From Paramecium sonneborni (Eukaryota > Ciliophora > Oligohymenophorea > Peniculida > Parameciidae), in NCBI GenBank assembly GCA_905182985.1, contig CAJJDN010000060.1:469359-533358 (forward strand): a stretch of 64,000 nucleotides of DNA, given 5' to 3'. A model generated the notes under the pieces. That model had not been told where the DNA came from. It did no database searches and worked only from the letters and a program-made list of their open reading frames with translations. Shown piece after piece: positions 37,967 to 51,959 of this stretch; the first letter of the stretch is position 1; each line of letters begins with the position of its first letter. Made by a program: the position numbers and the translations under genes.

Positions 37967-38606
37967 TTTTAAAGTACTAAAATATAGATAACATCCATAA
38001 GAAGATCCGACTTAAATAGTTAAGACATAAAAAATTAAATTATTCTATAAATTTAAGTTATAAATTTAGATTTGTCTACCCAATTGATTTTTGATAAAAA
38101 AGATTTATTAGGACTTTTCTATTTAATTTTTTGTATCTGTCTCTAAATTGTATTTTACTAGTTTACTCTATTTGTATCAATTGCTTTTTCATTAAATTAT
38201 TCTGCATATTCCATAGTAGGTTTACGAAAATAATACCCATATTACATCATTCTTAAATAATTTGACCAAGAATTGCCTTCTGCTTTTCTATAAACAGTTT
38301 CCCTCAAACCATATTCAACACAAATATTAATTGATTAACAAATTTATAATCAATTACTGAAAATTGAAAATAATATGTTTCATAGAAAATAGGATATATC
38401 GTTTGTTTTTTTGCTTAAATGCTTAATGAACCTTATATTCTAATATTTGATGGTGGGATCAATCTACATAATGAAAAAAAATCTCTTTCTTTGTATCCTT
38501 TTTTAAAGTATTTTCTCTAACAAATCATCATTCAAAGTATATTCCATTAAAATTGAATCTATATTACATTTATATCATTTTACATACTCCAAAATTTATA
38601 AGACAT
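37967..38606 (-). pseudogene. Decayed gene with two in-frame TGA codons
   Basis: From ATG 38606 the minus strand reads MSYKFW, then after a plausible 29-nt intron (38559-38587) NSILMEYTLNDDLLEKILQK and on to KTNDISYF. The same frame then meets TGA at 38380-38382 and again at 38350-38352. Protein-like sequence resumes in that frame (VEYGLRETVYRKAEGNSW, YFRKPTMEYAEQFNEKAI) and ends at TGA 37967. No family recognised. A retained eliminated sequence was considered but would not remove both stops. Confidence 0.4.
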
Positions 38607-40010
38607 CAAATTAACTTAATTTTTTTTAAAGACTAAATTTATTTTAACTAAACTTATCTTATTAATCTTGTTTGAAGATTTACTATATATGCTTCTTTTT
38701 AAAATAGCATGAAATATGCAAATGGTTTAGTTAGTTTTTCAGCTGTACAATAGCTGAATAAGGAAGGAATTGAATATTAATTTTAGGAGTTTTTTAAAAG
38801 CTTTTTAATTTCGATTGTTCATTTATTATCTTAAGCACTTATTTCTTAAGTAATTAGAGCAAAGAATACTTTGCAAAATTGCAAAACTGTCTGTCCTTTC
38901 CAATCCTTATTTCTAGTATCCAATTGGTTTAGTTAAGCTGAGCTTTGTTTGAACATATTTGCACTTTTGAAAAGCCTATTTCACTGTTATGATTATTATT
39001 TCATTTTGATGTATTATGCTGAAATGTAATTGTAAAGTATGCTATTCTATAATTATTTTACTCGACTTTGGAAAAAATTTACAGGTTTCTAAAATTGGTT
39101 GGCCTCTCTTAACTAAGGGAGATTAAGCCTAGTCCTTAATAATTTATAATTCACACATTAAATTATATTATATAAGTCCTTAATGTCATTTCAATGGAAT
39201 ATTAATTCACTGAAAACAACTCAATGAATTATCTTAATGCTTTTTTAAGTTATTTAACCAAAATTTTGAGACAGTCAATTTAGATTATTAAACTTTAAAT
39301 ATTAATTATCCAGCGAACAATATCTAAAAAAATATTAAAATTTTTCCTGATAATAAAAGACAATTTAAAAATTATGCTATTGATAATCCTTTTTTGGTAA
39401 GACACATCGTAATGAATTCAAAATAAATTATTAGCTTTATTTTTATTTATTTACTTGACTAATTAATTTAATTGAATGTTATACTCAATTTTTATATGAA
39501 ATATATTAATTAATAAATCGAAATTAGAAGATTTGTGAAATTTTTAAGACCCCAAATTGAATTTATTGTGAATTTAGACTTAATAAATTACAAAACTACT
39601 CATTCATTAATAATATTTTATTAATAATTATGAAAATAAAAAGTTGTTAATGACATATAGTTAATGCTGTCTTGTTTTAAGCTAAAAGGCTATCCTGCTA
39701 ATTTAGTTGTAAAACATAAATTTTTGAATGCAAATTTAATATTATTAATATTTTAATTTATAATTCTTATTTGATTAATTCAATTATTTTACTTATTCAA
39801 TTTAAACGATTATATATTATTTTATAATCAAATCAGCCTGAATTCTTAAATTGCAAACATTTTATTTTTCAGATGCTTTGATAAATTTGTATTAAATAAA
39901 TGAGAGTTAAAGATAATAATAATTATTATAATCTATTTTAATAATCTCAAGAAACCTTTACTTATAAAAATAATTAATAAATCATTAAATTGTTTATGGT
40001 ACTGATACTT
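38607..40010. other. AT-rich intergenic, no gene supported
   Basis: No reliable coding or RNA signal. Contains the 3' flank of the large minus-strand gene. Confidence 0.5.
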
Positions 40011-43000
40011 TCAATTTTAAGTAATTAAATCGATTTTTATAAATTTTTAAAGTTTATTAACATAAAATTTTTTTTATTCTTTCAATTCTAATAATTCTTT
40101 TTTCCTTTTATAATTCATCCATGCATTTTTTATACATTCAATTAAATCTACACTTAAGTTTGAGATCAACATCAAAGAAAAACAGCAGATATGAATCCAT
40201 CCTATTAAAATCAAATAATTTTGTTCAATATCAAAACTATAAATTAAAAATGACCCTGTTATAAGAGCAAATAAAATTTCTCTTAATATTAATTTTATAT
40301 ATTCATACTAGGATTATAAAGGTTTAAATTTAAATAAGTAACCTAAATAGAAAACCGATGACATTGAAAGTAATATTGATTAAATTTCTGGATAGTTTAT
40401 AGCTTCAACAATTAGAAATATATAAATCATAATTTTGTATATTTAAAATGACTTATAATTAACAGCCCAAAAATGAGGTAATGAATCTTGATAAAAGTAT
40501 TTCCATTTTTTTTTGTCTTTTATTTTGGATTATGTTATAGAAAGTAATTATAAACTAAAATATGATATTAAAATTAATCCAATAATTGCATTCACACTAT
40601 TTAATATCATAAGTGGAGAATTGAAGCTGTAATCAGGAAATTACAATAATACACTAAAAAATAATTAATGAAGAATGGCCAAATAAACCTTAAATATACC
40701 AAAAGAGAAGTATTCATTTCTAAATTTCATACAAAACTTCTAGATTGTTGTATAGTAAAATGTATTAAAACGAAGGTATGTATAATTACTTTTGAATTTA
40801 TCATATAGAATTCTTTAAAATAATAAAACTTTTTTTGAGGATAACAATATGGAAATAAAATAAGCTGCTAATGAGCATAATATAGAAAAGTAACAACCTT
40901 GAGCATTTAACAGATAAAATTAATTTAATGGATTTGCTTAAATTTAAGTTGATTAACTGGTACTTTTGAATGGTAAACTTCCCCCATTTAGAGATCTAAA
41001 CAATTCTTCTATTTAAAAACGCTCTAATATTGGTTATAGCGATACTTTCGTATAAGTATTCAAAAATTACATTAAATGAGGTGGAAAAGAATACTACATA
41101 TATTTAATATAGGACAATGATTATAATAGATCTAATAAATTAAAAAACATTATAGCATTTCCTGTTAGCAGTGATAATCCAGATATACCAATCATAGAAT
41201 AAATCATAATATCATTAAGAAGCATAATTTATGTCACCTTTTACTTGGTAGTTTCAGATATTACAAAAGGGTTACCAAGACTAATTTAGATCTACTTTCT
41301 AACCAAATCTAATTCGAATTAATTTTTAATAATCGATTAAGCCAATTCTATCTAAAGCACAGAATTTTTTACAGGCTCTATAAATTCAACTGTAATCTCA
41401 TATAATGGATTATTAAGCGTTGTTGATAGATTTACTATTGGTTTTACATTGATAGGTGCATGAGTTTCTGGAATAATAGAGATAACAGCAATTTCTTCAA
41501 AATTTAAATCAGACATTAATTTTACATCTTATGTGAAACTTAAAGAAATCAACTAAGTTTGGTTAGTTTTACTAGAGAAACTAACTAAAATAAAGTCAGG
41601 AGGTAAAATGTAAGAACAAACGCTAGTTGAATTTTCATAATTTTGACACTAATATAAATCTTCTTCACTGCAAACAGATGAACATCCATCTCCTCCAATT
41701 TAATTTCCATCATCACATTATTCATACTTTGAGTTAAGAATTCCATTGCCACATTAAGATACACATTGAAAGCCTATTAATATTTAATTTTCGATGCATC
41801 TAAGACTCGCAATCTCAATAATGACTTATTCATTTATATCTTCTATCTCATCATTTAAGACTTAATTCTCCTAACATGTATCGGTCTCATTAATTAAAAT
41901 AAATTAATTATCACACTTTTTACAACCCTATCCTTAATCACATTCAAGACAACCATATGAACAATGAAATTGGCATAGATAGCATCCATCATAAGGTAAA
42001 TAGTTACCATCATCACATTGCTCACCATTAATTTAAATAATTCCATCTCCACAAAATCCTATACATTATTCTGAAAAGCACTAATTTAAAACATCATCCC
42101 AAACACAATTTTAATCATCAACATCAACATTACACAATTCTTTTGAAACTATATTGTTACAACTTTTCTTTTAAACACAAGTTCCATCTAACCAATCACA
42201 AGGCTTTAAATTTAAATCAAAAGTGCATAAATCTTTGCTTGAAACTTCTTCACATTACTATCTAAAAATGCAAGATTTACCATTCGAAGCACATCTTTTA
42301 TCATCAAAAAGTTACGCACAATCTTAATCTTCTGAGTATTAATAATCAAAACAACTTTTTTATTTACAACCACCTTTTTAGCAACTGCTCATAAACTCGA
42401 CGCATTGATTATGGGTTTAAGTAGCAAGAGGTCCATTTTCACAGATATATTCAACACATTATATTTTGGATTCATCCCAAAAGCAAGATATTTCTTTTAT
42501 GTTTATCATTAAGCCACTAATACATTAATTATGTGAATATTCATTACAATTATTTGATGCTTGAATACATCCATTAAAGAATTAATTTACTGTACACTGT
42601 TTACCAAAATATTATTAACAAGACTAAACTGAATAATCATTCAATTAAGCAGTTGAACATTATTTCAAAGTACACGAATTTTTGTGAGAAATCCACTAAC
42701 ATTCTTAGAATGAATTGTTTATATAGCATTAATCTTTAACTTCATAGTTATAACAATCATCAAGTATCTAGCATCCATTAAGAGTTTTATTAACTGTACA
42801 ATTCTTAAATCTCTGATTACAATCAAAATGTGTCTGCATTTCTAGAACTAAACAAGTTAAATCAACGCATTTGTTTTTAGATGTAGAATAGTAACATTCA
42901 TTTCCTTTTGAATCTTGGAAGCATTGTGGCTCTTTAGCTAAAGAGCAAGATTATGGTAAATCAACACATTAAATTAGACCTACTTTTAGAGTACATCTTT

Positions 43001-46000
43001 TGCTAGGATAATAGGATTCACATTATTGATGAGATTTGTAAGAATTATCAGCTGATTCACATTGTTCAACACAAGTTAAACTATTACTATCAAATTTACA
43101 ATTTTTTAACCAATTGTCACATTCCATATCTGATGTGGGAATTACTTTGATGTTTGAACATTCTTTTTCTATGCACTTACTATTTATATCATCCCAAAAA
43201 CATGGAGCTTGAAAATAATTCACTTTGCATAAAGATTAATTTTTAAATTCTTAGCAGCTTTTTATTTCTAAACAGTTGTTTCCATCCCAAAAACATTTCT
43301 AAGACAAATCAGAACAATTATGTTAGTCTAATTAAGTACAATTTAAAAGTACACATTGATTATTTTAATACATACATTGGTTATGAAACTAGAAACAAAT
43401 TATATTACTAAGTGGAGAAACATCTTAAGCATCACAATAATTTTTACATATAGAATTTTACCAAAAACATTTAATGCCATCAGTTGTAACCTAACAACCA
43501 GTCTCATATAAATAATCAGAGCAAGATGCTTTCTTTAAGGTGCACATTATGTTACCAACTGAGATAGTTTTAAGGAAATTTAGTTTATTGCAATCTGAAT
43601 GTTCCTAAGGAGATCCCTATATAAGTGTATCACAAGTATTATTATTCGAACAAATTTCATTGCACCAATAACATTTCAATAAAATATCATCTTTATAATA
43701 TCCATATCTAATTTAACAACTACTTTAGTCATAATATTGACTACATAATTTTGAAACGCAATTCCCATTGTTAAATATACAACCTAAACCATCTATAGTG
43801 TGACGAGAATTGCATTAACTTTGTTTAAGAATCTAGTCACTTTTGCATTTAATAAAGGCACACCCTTTTCCTTTAATATAATTCAAACCACAAATTGAAG
43901 AAATTAGTTAGCATTCCAAATTTGTAACAGCTGTTGTATTTTCATGGCAATTGATATCACCAATATTTTTACATTTTCCTGATGACCATTGGTAATCTTA
44001 ATATTAAGCACATTGATAATTCAATTTAATTTCTTGTGAATCAAATTTAACACACCGTTTATTTTCTAAAACGCAATCATATTTCCAATCATAACAAATC
44101 TAATCTGTTAATTAATTTGATGAGTTTTTTTGATCACAATAACGCCTGGGTTACCAATAATAAATTTTTTAATTGCATGTTCTATTGAAGTAACATACTT
44201 AATTAAATGACATTTTAACGCTACTACATGAGGAAAGACTTAAATTTGTGCAATTTAAGGGGCAGTAACAACCTTATTAACTTTATTTTAAAATACAGTT
44301 AATATTATAAGATTGACACTCTTCATTACTTTTGCTTTAAGTAATATTTTCACAAGTATTACATAATACTTCCTGACATATTTTATTAATGTAAAGACAT
44401 CTCTTTCTTTATCTAGTTAATGTAAAATTGCATTTGAAAGGATTAGTAATTTCAGAGCATGAATAAGGAGTATTTTAACAACCTTTTCCAGCACTCCCAT
44501 CTTAATTTAGAGTTAATATGCATTATTAGTTTCTTCTCCAATTTAAACACTCACTTTCAGTAGTTGCAGTCTAATTATCAACACATTCTAAATTTTTGCA
44601 TTTCTTGTCGCTATCATTCCAAAAACAAGGTTATTAATTATAATTAATATTGCATTCAAGTTTACTTTTATATAAATAGCATTCTTTTTATAATTCAACG
44701 CAGTCTTTTGTGATATTAGCTATTGTGCATTTAGAGTTAAAGGATTCACAATTTTCATGTGTTAAATCACTTATTCCTTCTATCTAACAAGAAAATGATG
44801 AGTCAATATCTTTGCATTGCTAATTATGGTTATCCCAATAACAGGATCCTCCGAAGATGGTTGATTTACAAACTTACTCAACAAGATATAAAGAACAGTT
44901 GTCTTTTTTCTTTTCGCATCCCTCAGAATTGAAATTATCTACTACAGTGCAATTCTGATTCCAAGCAAAACATTCTTAGTGATTATTAAACATGCTGGAG
45001 TTTGATGAGTTACATTTCTTATACTCTAATCGTTTTTCACACTTTCTTTATTAAGGATTATAGATGCAATTATTCATCCACTTTTGACATTCAATATTAT
45101 TTTTGTATAAATTTATTGAAGCATCTGAACATTCTTTTATTTTACATATTGTTCCTGACCAAAAGCATTCCTCTCCATTTTCTAGATTTAGATTACATTA
45201 TAATTCTATTTTCATATCACTACAACTAGTGGGCCATTTTCTGCATCCTAATCCACTATCTCCAATTACACATTTTTAAGAAGCTATTTTAAAATTAAAA
45301 CAATCTTCATTTGTTTTATAATCTGATGGATCAGCACCAGAACACACTTCATCCTCACATTTATTTGAACTGATATCCCATCTACAAATATAATCTTATA
45401 TAGTTGAAAAACATTGCTCCTTTTAATACAATTGACATTATTAAAATTTTTTAATACATCCTGCTACAACTTATATTGTAGATTAAGAGAAAATATTTAT
45501 TGTGCATTCAGGCATCCAATCCTCACATTATTATTTAGAGTTAAAGGTAAATGGAGCAGTATCACATTGCTTTTAGACACATCTAGGTGATAATAAACAA
45601 TGATTTCCTTTTGAATCAACTGTGCAATCCTTTTCTTCAGAAACATTATCACAAATATAATCTACACATCCAAATTACTAAATATTGATTATGCAATTTG
45701 GACTTTCAAGTTGACAGGCTTAATTACTAGAATAATTTGGTAACTTTAATTAATTACAACTCAATAAAATACATTAGTGGTTTAACCAAATACATTTTTA
45801 TCCTAATAAATTTTCATCACATCCACCCTGTTGATATATTTCTTCACACTTTTACGGTATAGCAATACAGCCACCTTCTAGTTTTCCCATACAACTTCCA
45901 AATAATTTACACTCAGAATGTGTATATTATGGTGGAGCATGATAACATTACTTTAATTCACACTATTGATTAATCCAAATGCATCCTTGATCTTTAATAG

Positions 46001-47012
46001 AGCAACAATCTTCTTCTCCAACATATCCAGAACAAATAGAAGGTCTATTCTTACAACCTCCATTTTCAGATGTAACACAATCCAAAGTTCTATCATAATC
46101 TTGACATTAACGGTAATTGTTAATAATTTTTAAAGCAGTATAACATGTTTTATTTTAGCATTCTCCTTAATAATATTAGCATTTATTTCCTAAATTATCA
46201 GTTATACATCCAGCTTCACTTTTTGCATTTTTGCAAGTTGTCCTAATGACACAATGAATTCCATTAGTTGTACATTCATTTAATTATGATTTGCATTCAT
46301 AATCAGTCTTATAACCAAAGTTATCACATTTCTTTTCCAAACACTTTCCTCTTCCATATTACCAAAAACATATCTATTTAGTATTTAGAGTTGTATAACA
46401 TTAATTTTCCTACATGTAATCAGTGCATGACTCCATCTGATTAATACAACCCTAACCTATGTTATTCACTGTACATCCTTCCAAAGCTTCATTGCATCCT
46501 TTATGATCTGATAAATAAATTGGCAGATCTTCACATTTTTAAACTTCCTAACATTTCAATTCTTCCATTTTTTTCCAAACACAAAAATTTCCTTTCTTAC
46601 TCTTATTATTACATTCAATTTAACTTTTATAGTTGTTACAATCTCTTATTTCAATGCATATTTGACCATCAGATACGCATTAGAATGAAGCACTTTAACA
46701 ATTGTTTTTATGATATATAGAACAACCTTAAAAATCGACACATTTACCTAAATGGAATCCACAATGTTAAAGTTTTCTACATTCTTCATGCCCATAATTT
46801 TGGCATTAGTTGGAATCCTATTAAGATTTTAAATACATGGATCCTAATTTTAAAATACATTTTTCATTATTCCAAATGCAAATACTAGACTTTTAACATA
46901 TATCTTGATTTTGGATATGACCACAGACACATATCTTTGAAGTTTGTTCACATAATGCTGATTAAAGTAACAATAAAAAAACTATCAATCTATTGAATTT
47001 CTATTAAATCAT
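40011..47012 (-). CDS. Giant cysteine-rich surface protein (PSI-like repeats, DUF4215 repeats, multi-pass C-terminus)
   Basis: About 2,300 residues, read from ATG 47012 (MIQQKFNRLIVFLLLLQSA, a clear signal peptide followed by LCEQTSKICVC) to TGA 40011. Most of the ectodomain is dozens of Cys-rich modules of roughly 45-60 residues with a C-x-W/F-DD-x-KC core (for example CFWDDINSKCIEKEC), PSI-like and reminiscent of ciliate surface antigens. Near 41,650-42,100 come DUF4215-type units (CGNGILNSKYEQCDDGNQIG with GDGCSSVC). The C-terminal third (41,400-40,100) is hydrophobic and homologous to the plus-strand gene at 24,105: both contain MIYSM/MMYSM, LLTGNAIMFFNLLDLL and a polar tail. I did not place introns; a few are likely. 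It is not a GPI-anchored antigen, because it ends in several membrane spans. Confidence 0.8.
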
Positions 47013-47099
47013 TATATTAATATTATACCGAATTAGAAAAAAGTGATTATAAATAGCAAATATATATATATTTTAATTCTAAAACTATTTTATTGTTCT

Positions 47100-47760
47100 T
47101 TTTGCTGATTAGAGGTCTATCAAGGTTCATATTTTTTTCTCACAAAAGAAAGTAGAACGTTGTGAAATTTGCTAAAAGCAAATAAAATAACTCTATTTAA
47201 AACATTATTAAGATAATCAATTTTTTTAGTTTGATTTATAAACTCCAACCCATATAATTTAATAAGATTTTCTAAATTCCAAATATTAATATAACTATTC
47301 ATATCACACCAAAGTATTTTATGAACTTGTTATTTCACTTATGATACCATGATTCTATTTTTCTATCTTATGGTGCTTTGAATTTTATTTGAAAACTTAT
47401 CAAATCAGCTAGAGTATTTTAACGCATTGGGGATTTATTAATAGATATATTTTCACTGCAAATAATATTGATCTATCAAAATCCCTTAATTTCTAACTAT
47501 ATTAATAATTTAATATATTTATGCATAAGTTCACACTCAATTATTATTAGACAAGAATCCAAAATTTCAGATAGATTTTACTTTTTATTCTATATTTAAA
47601 GTTAAGTTTTTTAAGATTTTATATCATCCTTAAACTGTAATTATAATTGAGAGGATAAATTTTGTGTTTTGATAAGGCATTCAAACCATTAAATGGAATT
47701 GCATGATTTGTATGAAAATTTTTAATGCTTTTGTCATAATCCTCATATTTTTAAAACAAG
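47100..47760 (-). pseudogene. Relic of a coiled-coil protein gene
   Basis: The minus strand reads SCNSIQWFECLIKTQ, then coiled coil (SQLQLQFKDDIKSQKTQLQI), LSEILDSCLIIIECELM, an in-frame TGA near 47,490, and SPMRQNTLADLISFQIKFKA. It is then frameshifted into QVHKILWCDMNSYINIWN and on to a TGA near 47,117. The layout (Cys-containing head, coiled coil) is like the TLDc and TRIM-like genes in this window. One stop and one unrepaired frameshift make it a pseudogene. Confidence 0.4.
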
Positions 47761-50700
47761 ATAATTTTATAATAAATATTTTATTTTTATTAAGTTAATA
47801 ACTAATAGCTATTTTAATATTATAATATTTAGTTTGATTCTCCGCTTTAAAACCTAATAAAATTACATAAAAATATCAATAAAGTGAAAGTATAATCATC
47901 AAATTTTTTTTTTGAAGAATTATTTAGCTTCTTAAAATTATTTTACTAATACTTAAAGAAATTAAGAACTTGATATGCATATTCTTTTAATTTACATTCT
48001 TTGTTAATTAATCTATCTACAATACATCTACAATAAGTAATAAAGTGAATTCAAAAAAAACTTGGTAAAATTTATCCAAAAACTAATGCAATTTATTCAG
48101 AAAGCAAAAGCACAATTAGACTAGATAAAAGAAAATTAAAACTTTCCTCCCAGTAATTCAGTATAACGTCCCTCAACTTCTCAAATTCTATTATTTTCAT
48201 TTTACTTTTATTTAATTTTCTCAATTTTTTTTTTCTTTAAACTTATTATTAAAATTAAATTATTATTATAAAAAATCTATCAGAATATATTAAAAGCAAA
48301 AATGAATACTCTAGATTATATTAGAAGATGGATAGTAATTTAGGAATAATTTTCAATTAAACTCTCAATACAAATTGTTAATAACTATCTTATATTTACG
48401 AATAGGCAAATTCATTTCAAAGAAGACAGCATTTTTCTTCTCATAATTTCCAACAAATTATCAACTCGAGGTATAAACTCTTCTTTTATATTTAGGCTCT
48501 GTTATTTTAATCCCCCAGAGAATATAAATAGATATTTAAACTTCTTCTCAGTTAAAATAGATGAATATAATATATCTTTAGCTTGCACAATCTAATTTTC
48601 TACTCAAGAAGTAGATATGCAAAATAAGATAAGAAATTTAGGCATTTCTATAATAAATATTTAATACCTATTTTACAACATTAATAACAATTGAATGTTT
48701 TTCATATATATAATGTTGATTTAATAGTCATTTTAAAAATTAAAAAATGAATGTGAAATAAATATCTGACATATACGAGATTCATATGTCTTTTAATTTT
48801 TACTAAATTTGTGCAACTAATATTTGAATATTCATTTAGATATCAAACCTATATTTGAAAATTTAAAACATTATGTGGCTAGATTTAGGAAGTCTGATAT
48901 TTTGATATCCAAAATTGATTTATGAATTCATTTTTAAATATCTATTTAAGAGCAGGAAATTCACCCTTGCCAAAATGTGTAAAATAGAATAAGACTTAAA
49001 AAAATAAAAACAGATCGATCAATTTAGTTTATGATTTTGGATTAATTATAAAATGAAAAATGTTGATTGATCTATATTAGAAATATAAGTTAATTACAAT
49101 TTAGTAGCAATTTTATAATAAGAAAAATATTTTATGAATAGATAACCAACATTAACTTAATTCTAAAAATAATTAATATATCTGTTATATTATAAGCAAT
49201 AATTTTCGTGGTACTTTATCTTAACGAACACAATGAACATATTTAATTAGAACGTGTAGGTCATATGCCATATAGCTTATTTAGATTATCAATACTTTTT
49301 ATGTAATTTTCAGGGAGATAAATAGATATCCAAAATAAAATCAAATTTAAAAAGATAAGTGAATATTTTTACAAACTTGATTGTGTACTTTAGCATGATT
49401 AATTCATTCTATAAAATTTAAGAAGCAAATAAAATTTTATGAAAAACACAATATTACCTATAAGAATTTTGATTTTATTTAAATATATTTTTATATATTA
49501 ATTTAAATTCTTTTTTTAATTCTATCCTAATTAAAGGTAAAATTAGCAATATTTTCTATTTAAGAATAAAGTCATTTTATCATTTCATTTAACTCAATAT
49601 ATTCATTCAATTTTACCAAAGGTAAAACAAATGGTATATTTAATATTTCTTAAAAGTATGGATCACTATTATTATTAGTTGTAGAAAGTACATTTTTAGT
49701 GTTATTTTCTTCCTAAAATTATGGCAATATGGAGCGCAGATAAGAGATTTAAAAATTCAAATAGGAAGCTATATAATATAAAAATAAGTAATGATGAATA
49801 ATTTATAAAATTTCAAATAACGATGTAGTTATAATAAAGACGAAAGCAATATATCAAATAATTGAAATATAAGGAAGCACAAAAAAGATTTGTTAAGCGA
49901 GAAAAATAGAAGAGAGAATTAACTACAACTTGGAATATTAAATGAAAGTTATGAATAAAAATGAGGATTATCTGATAGCTTTTAACTTCAGGGTCCATAA
50001 AAACTAAAAATTTTTTTGGTTTTGTCTGCTGGCTTCTGTTAAATTTGTAAATTTTTATCACATGATATAGCGTTCATGGTGGAATCATGAAAGCCTTTTA
50101 AACTTTGAAGCATATTTAAAAATACTCTTAAGAGAGAAGGAAGAAAAATACTAGTTTTCTGCTCTAAAAGATAATCAAAGTTTAATTTAGCTACTTAAAT
50201 AATTTATGTAATTAAAAGAGAGGCATGAAAATACAATTTCTGAGTTTAATTCATCAACATATAATTTCTTTTAGAGGCAATAATATTAAAAATATATTAT
50301 AATTAAAATACATAAATTATTTAATTAATATTATGAAATAATTTTTATGGATTTTTACCGCAACTCTTTTCCATTACATTATTAAGATTGACTCAAAAAA
50401 TTGCAATAGAAGAGAAGATAATCTCGGAAAGATTAAATATCTTATTAATTGAAAGCGATCAAGTTGTGTATGAGAACAGTTTTTTAATTAGTCAATAATA
50501 ATTAATAAATTTTCTTCTTTCAATTTGAAGAATGGGGTTTGTATATATACAACAATTAAGAGATGAAGATTATTTTGAATGAAAAATTAGCTTTAAATGA
50601 CTTTGCTGTTTAAATTAAATATCTAGAAAATATTTAAATTTGTTTTGAAATGATTTACCTGATAATTTAGACCGGATTTCATTTATTTGTATTTAATCAA

Positions 50701-51959
50701 TTTCAATCTCAAATTTTTTTTAAGTCCTCAGAATTTAATAAAAATAACATTATCCTAAAGTTGCAACTTCATTTCTTTTGTATTATATGATTCTTCTACC
50801 AATAAAACCACAATTTAGAGAAAAGAACAAAAATATGAATATTAATTTGAAGGTAGACTTTCAAATATAAAATTGCTTCATGGTATTCTTATGGTATAAA
50901 ATCACGTTTAACTTCAAATCATATATAATTTTTAATTCCAATAGATTATTAAATTAAATTCTACTGATGTTTTTTTTAATGATTTATATGGTTTGATATA
51001 TTTTCATGATTAAATATTGATCGAGATAATATTTTATAAATTCTCATATCCCCGAAATTTAATTTAACCTACTTCAAAATATATTTTTATGTTTTCAGTT
51101 ATTAATACCTGCATTAAGTTGAAAATAAATGTTATAAGATTTAATATATTACGAAAAAATAGTCTCAATCTATTTTAGTTTTAAACTTTAATTATAAATG
51201 TTAAAATACTGAGTCATTATTATATAACAAGAAGGGTTTGTCATTACCATATTGATATCAGATAGAAATTGAAAAAGATTATAAATTTGGAATTAAAATA
51301 TCAAGTAAATAATCTTTTTTTTTTACTTTGCCCAAATCAAAAAACATCAATTAATAAGATATTCTTTTACTTTATTATAAAACTAATTATCAAAGATTTT
51401 CAGTCTTAAAAAAAATTTCGTAGTTTATTATAAAGTTGTTATAATTTGCCTAAATTTTAAATTAATACCAGAGAATGTTATTCATTTTCTTTTTAAAGTT
51501 AAATACTTTTATGGTGTTAGAATAAAAATGGGATTAGACTCATTAACTTTAAAGATGTAACAATTAAGAAATTAAAGTGAATGGTTAAATTAAAAATATT
51601 GTTGAATTTTAAAATTCGGTATTGATATTTAAATCTAAAGATTTATAACTTTTTGACTTACGCTTTCAAGACTCCATTATTCTTAATTAAAAAATAGTAA
51701 AATCTTGAAAACTGTAAATGAAATTTAGCTATAAGAAAAATTATAAATAATTCAAACTTTTTACTACTAGCGATAAATCTAAATATTTCTTTAGTACTCT
51801 TAATTTTTACTTGTTAAAGTAAATTCATAAATTATTTCATTTAGATTAGAAAATATTTAAATTGTTTTTATATAGGAATTTAGAAGGCAACAGTTTTTAA
51901 TTACAGGAATACATCTAAATTTTAATTGAATAATTAATTATCGTTTTGATTATGAATAA
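47761..51959. other. Gene-poor AT-rich stretch
   Basis: Open frames occur but at lengths expected by chance with one stop codon; the longest ATG-initiated one noticed is 48302-48700 (about 130 residues, no motif). No RNA, repeat array or transposase recognised. Confidence 0.45.

Noticed and set aside
38352..38382. A 28-bp internal eliminated sequence bounded by TA
   Set aside because: The ends do not fit the TAYAGYNR consensus well, and removing it leaves the second TGA in place.
48302..48700. ORF of about 130 residues starting at ATG
   Set aside because: Length is compatible with chance when TGA is the only stop in AT-rich DNA; no motif or intron support.
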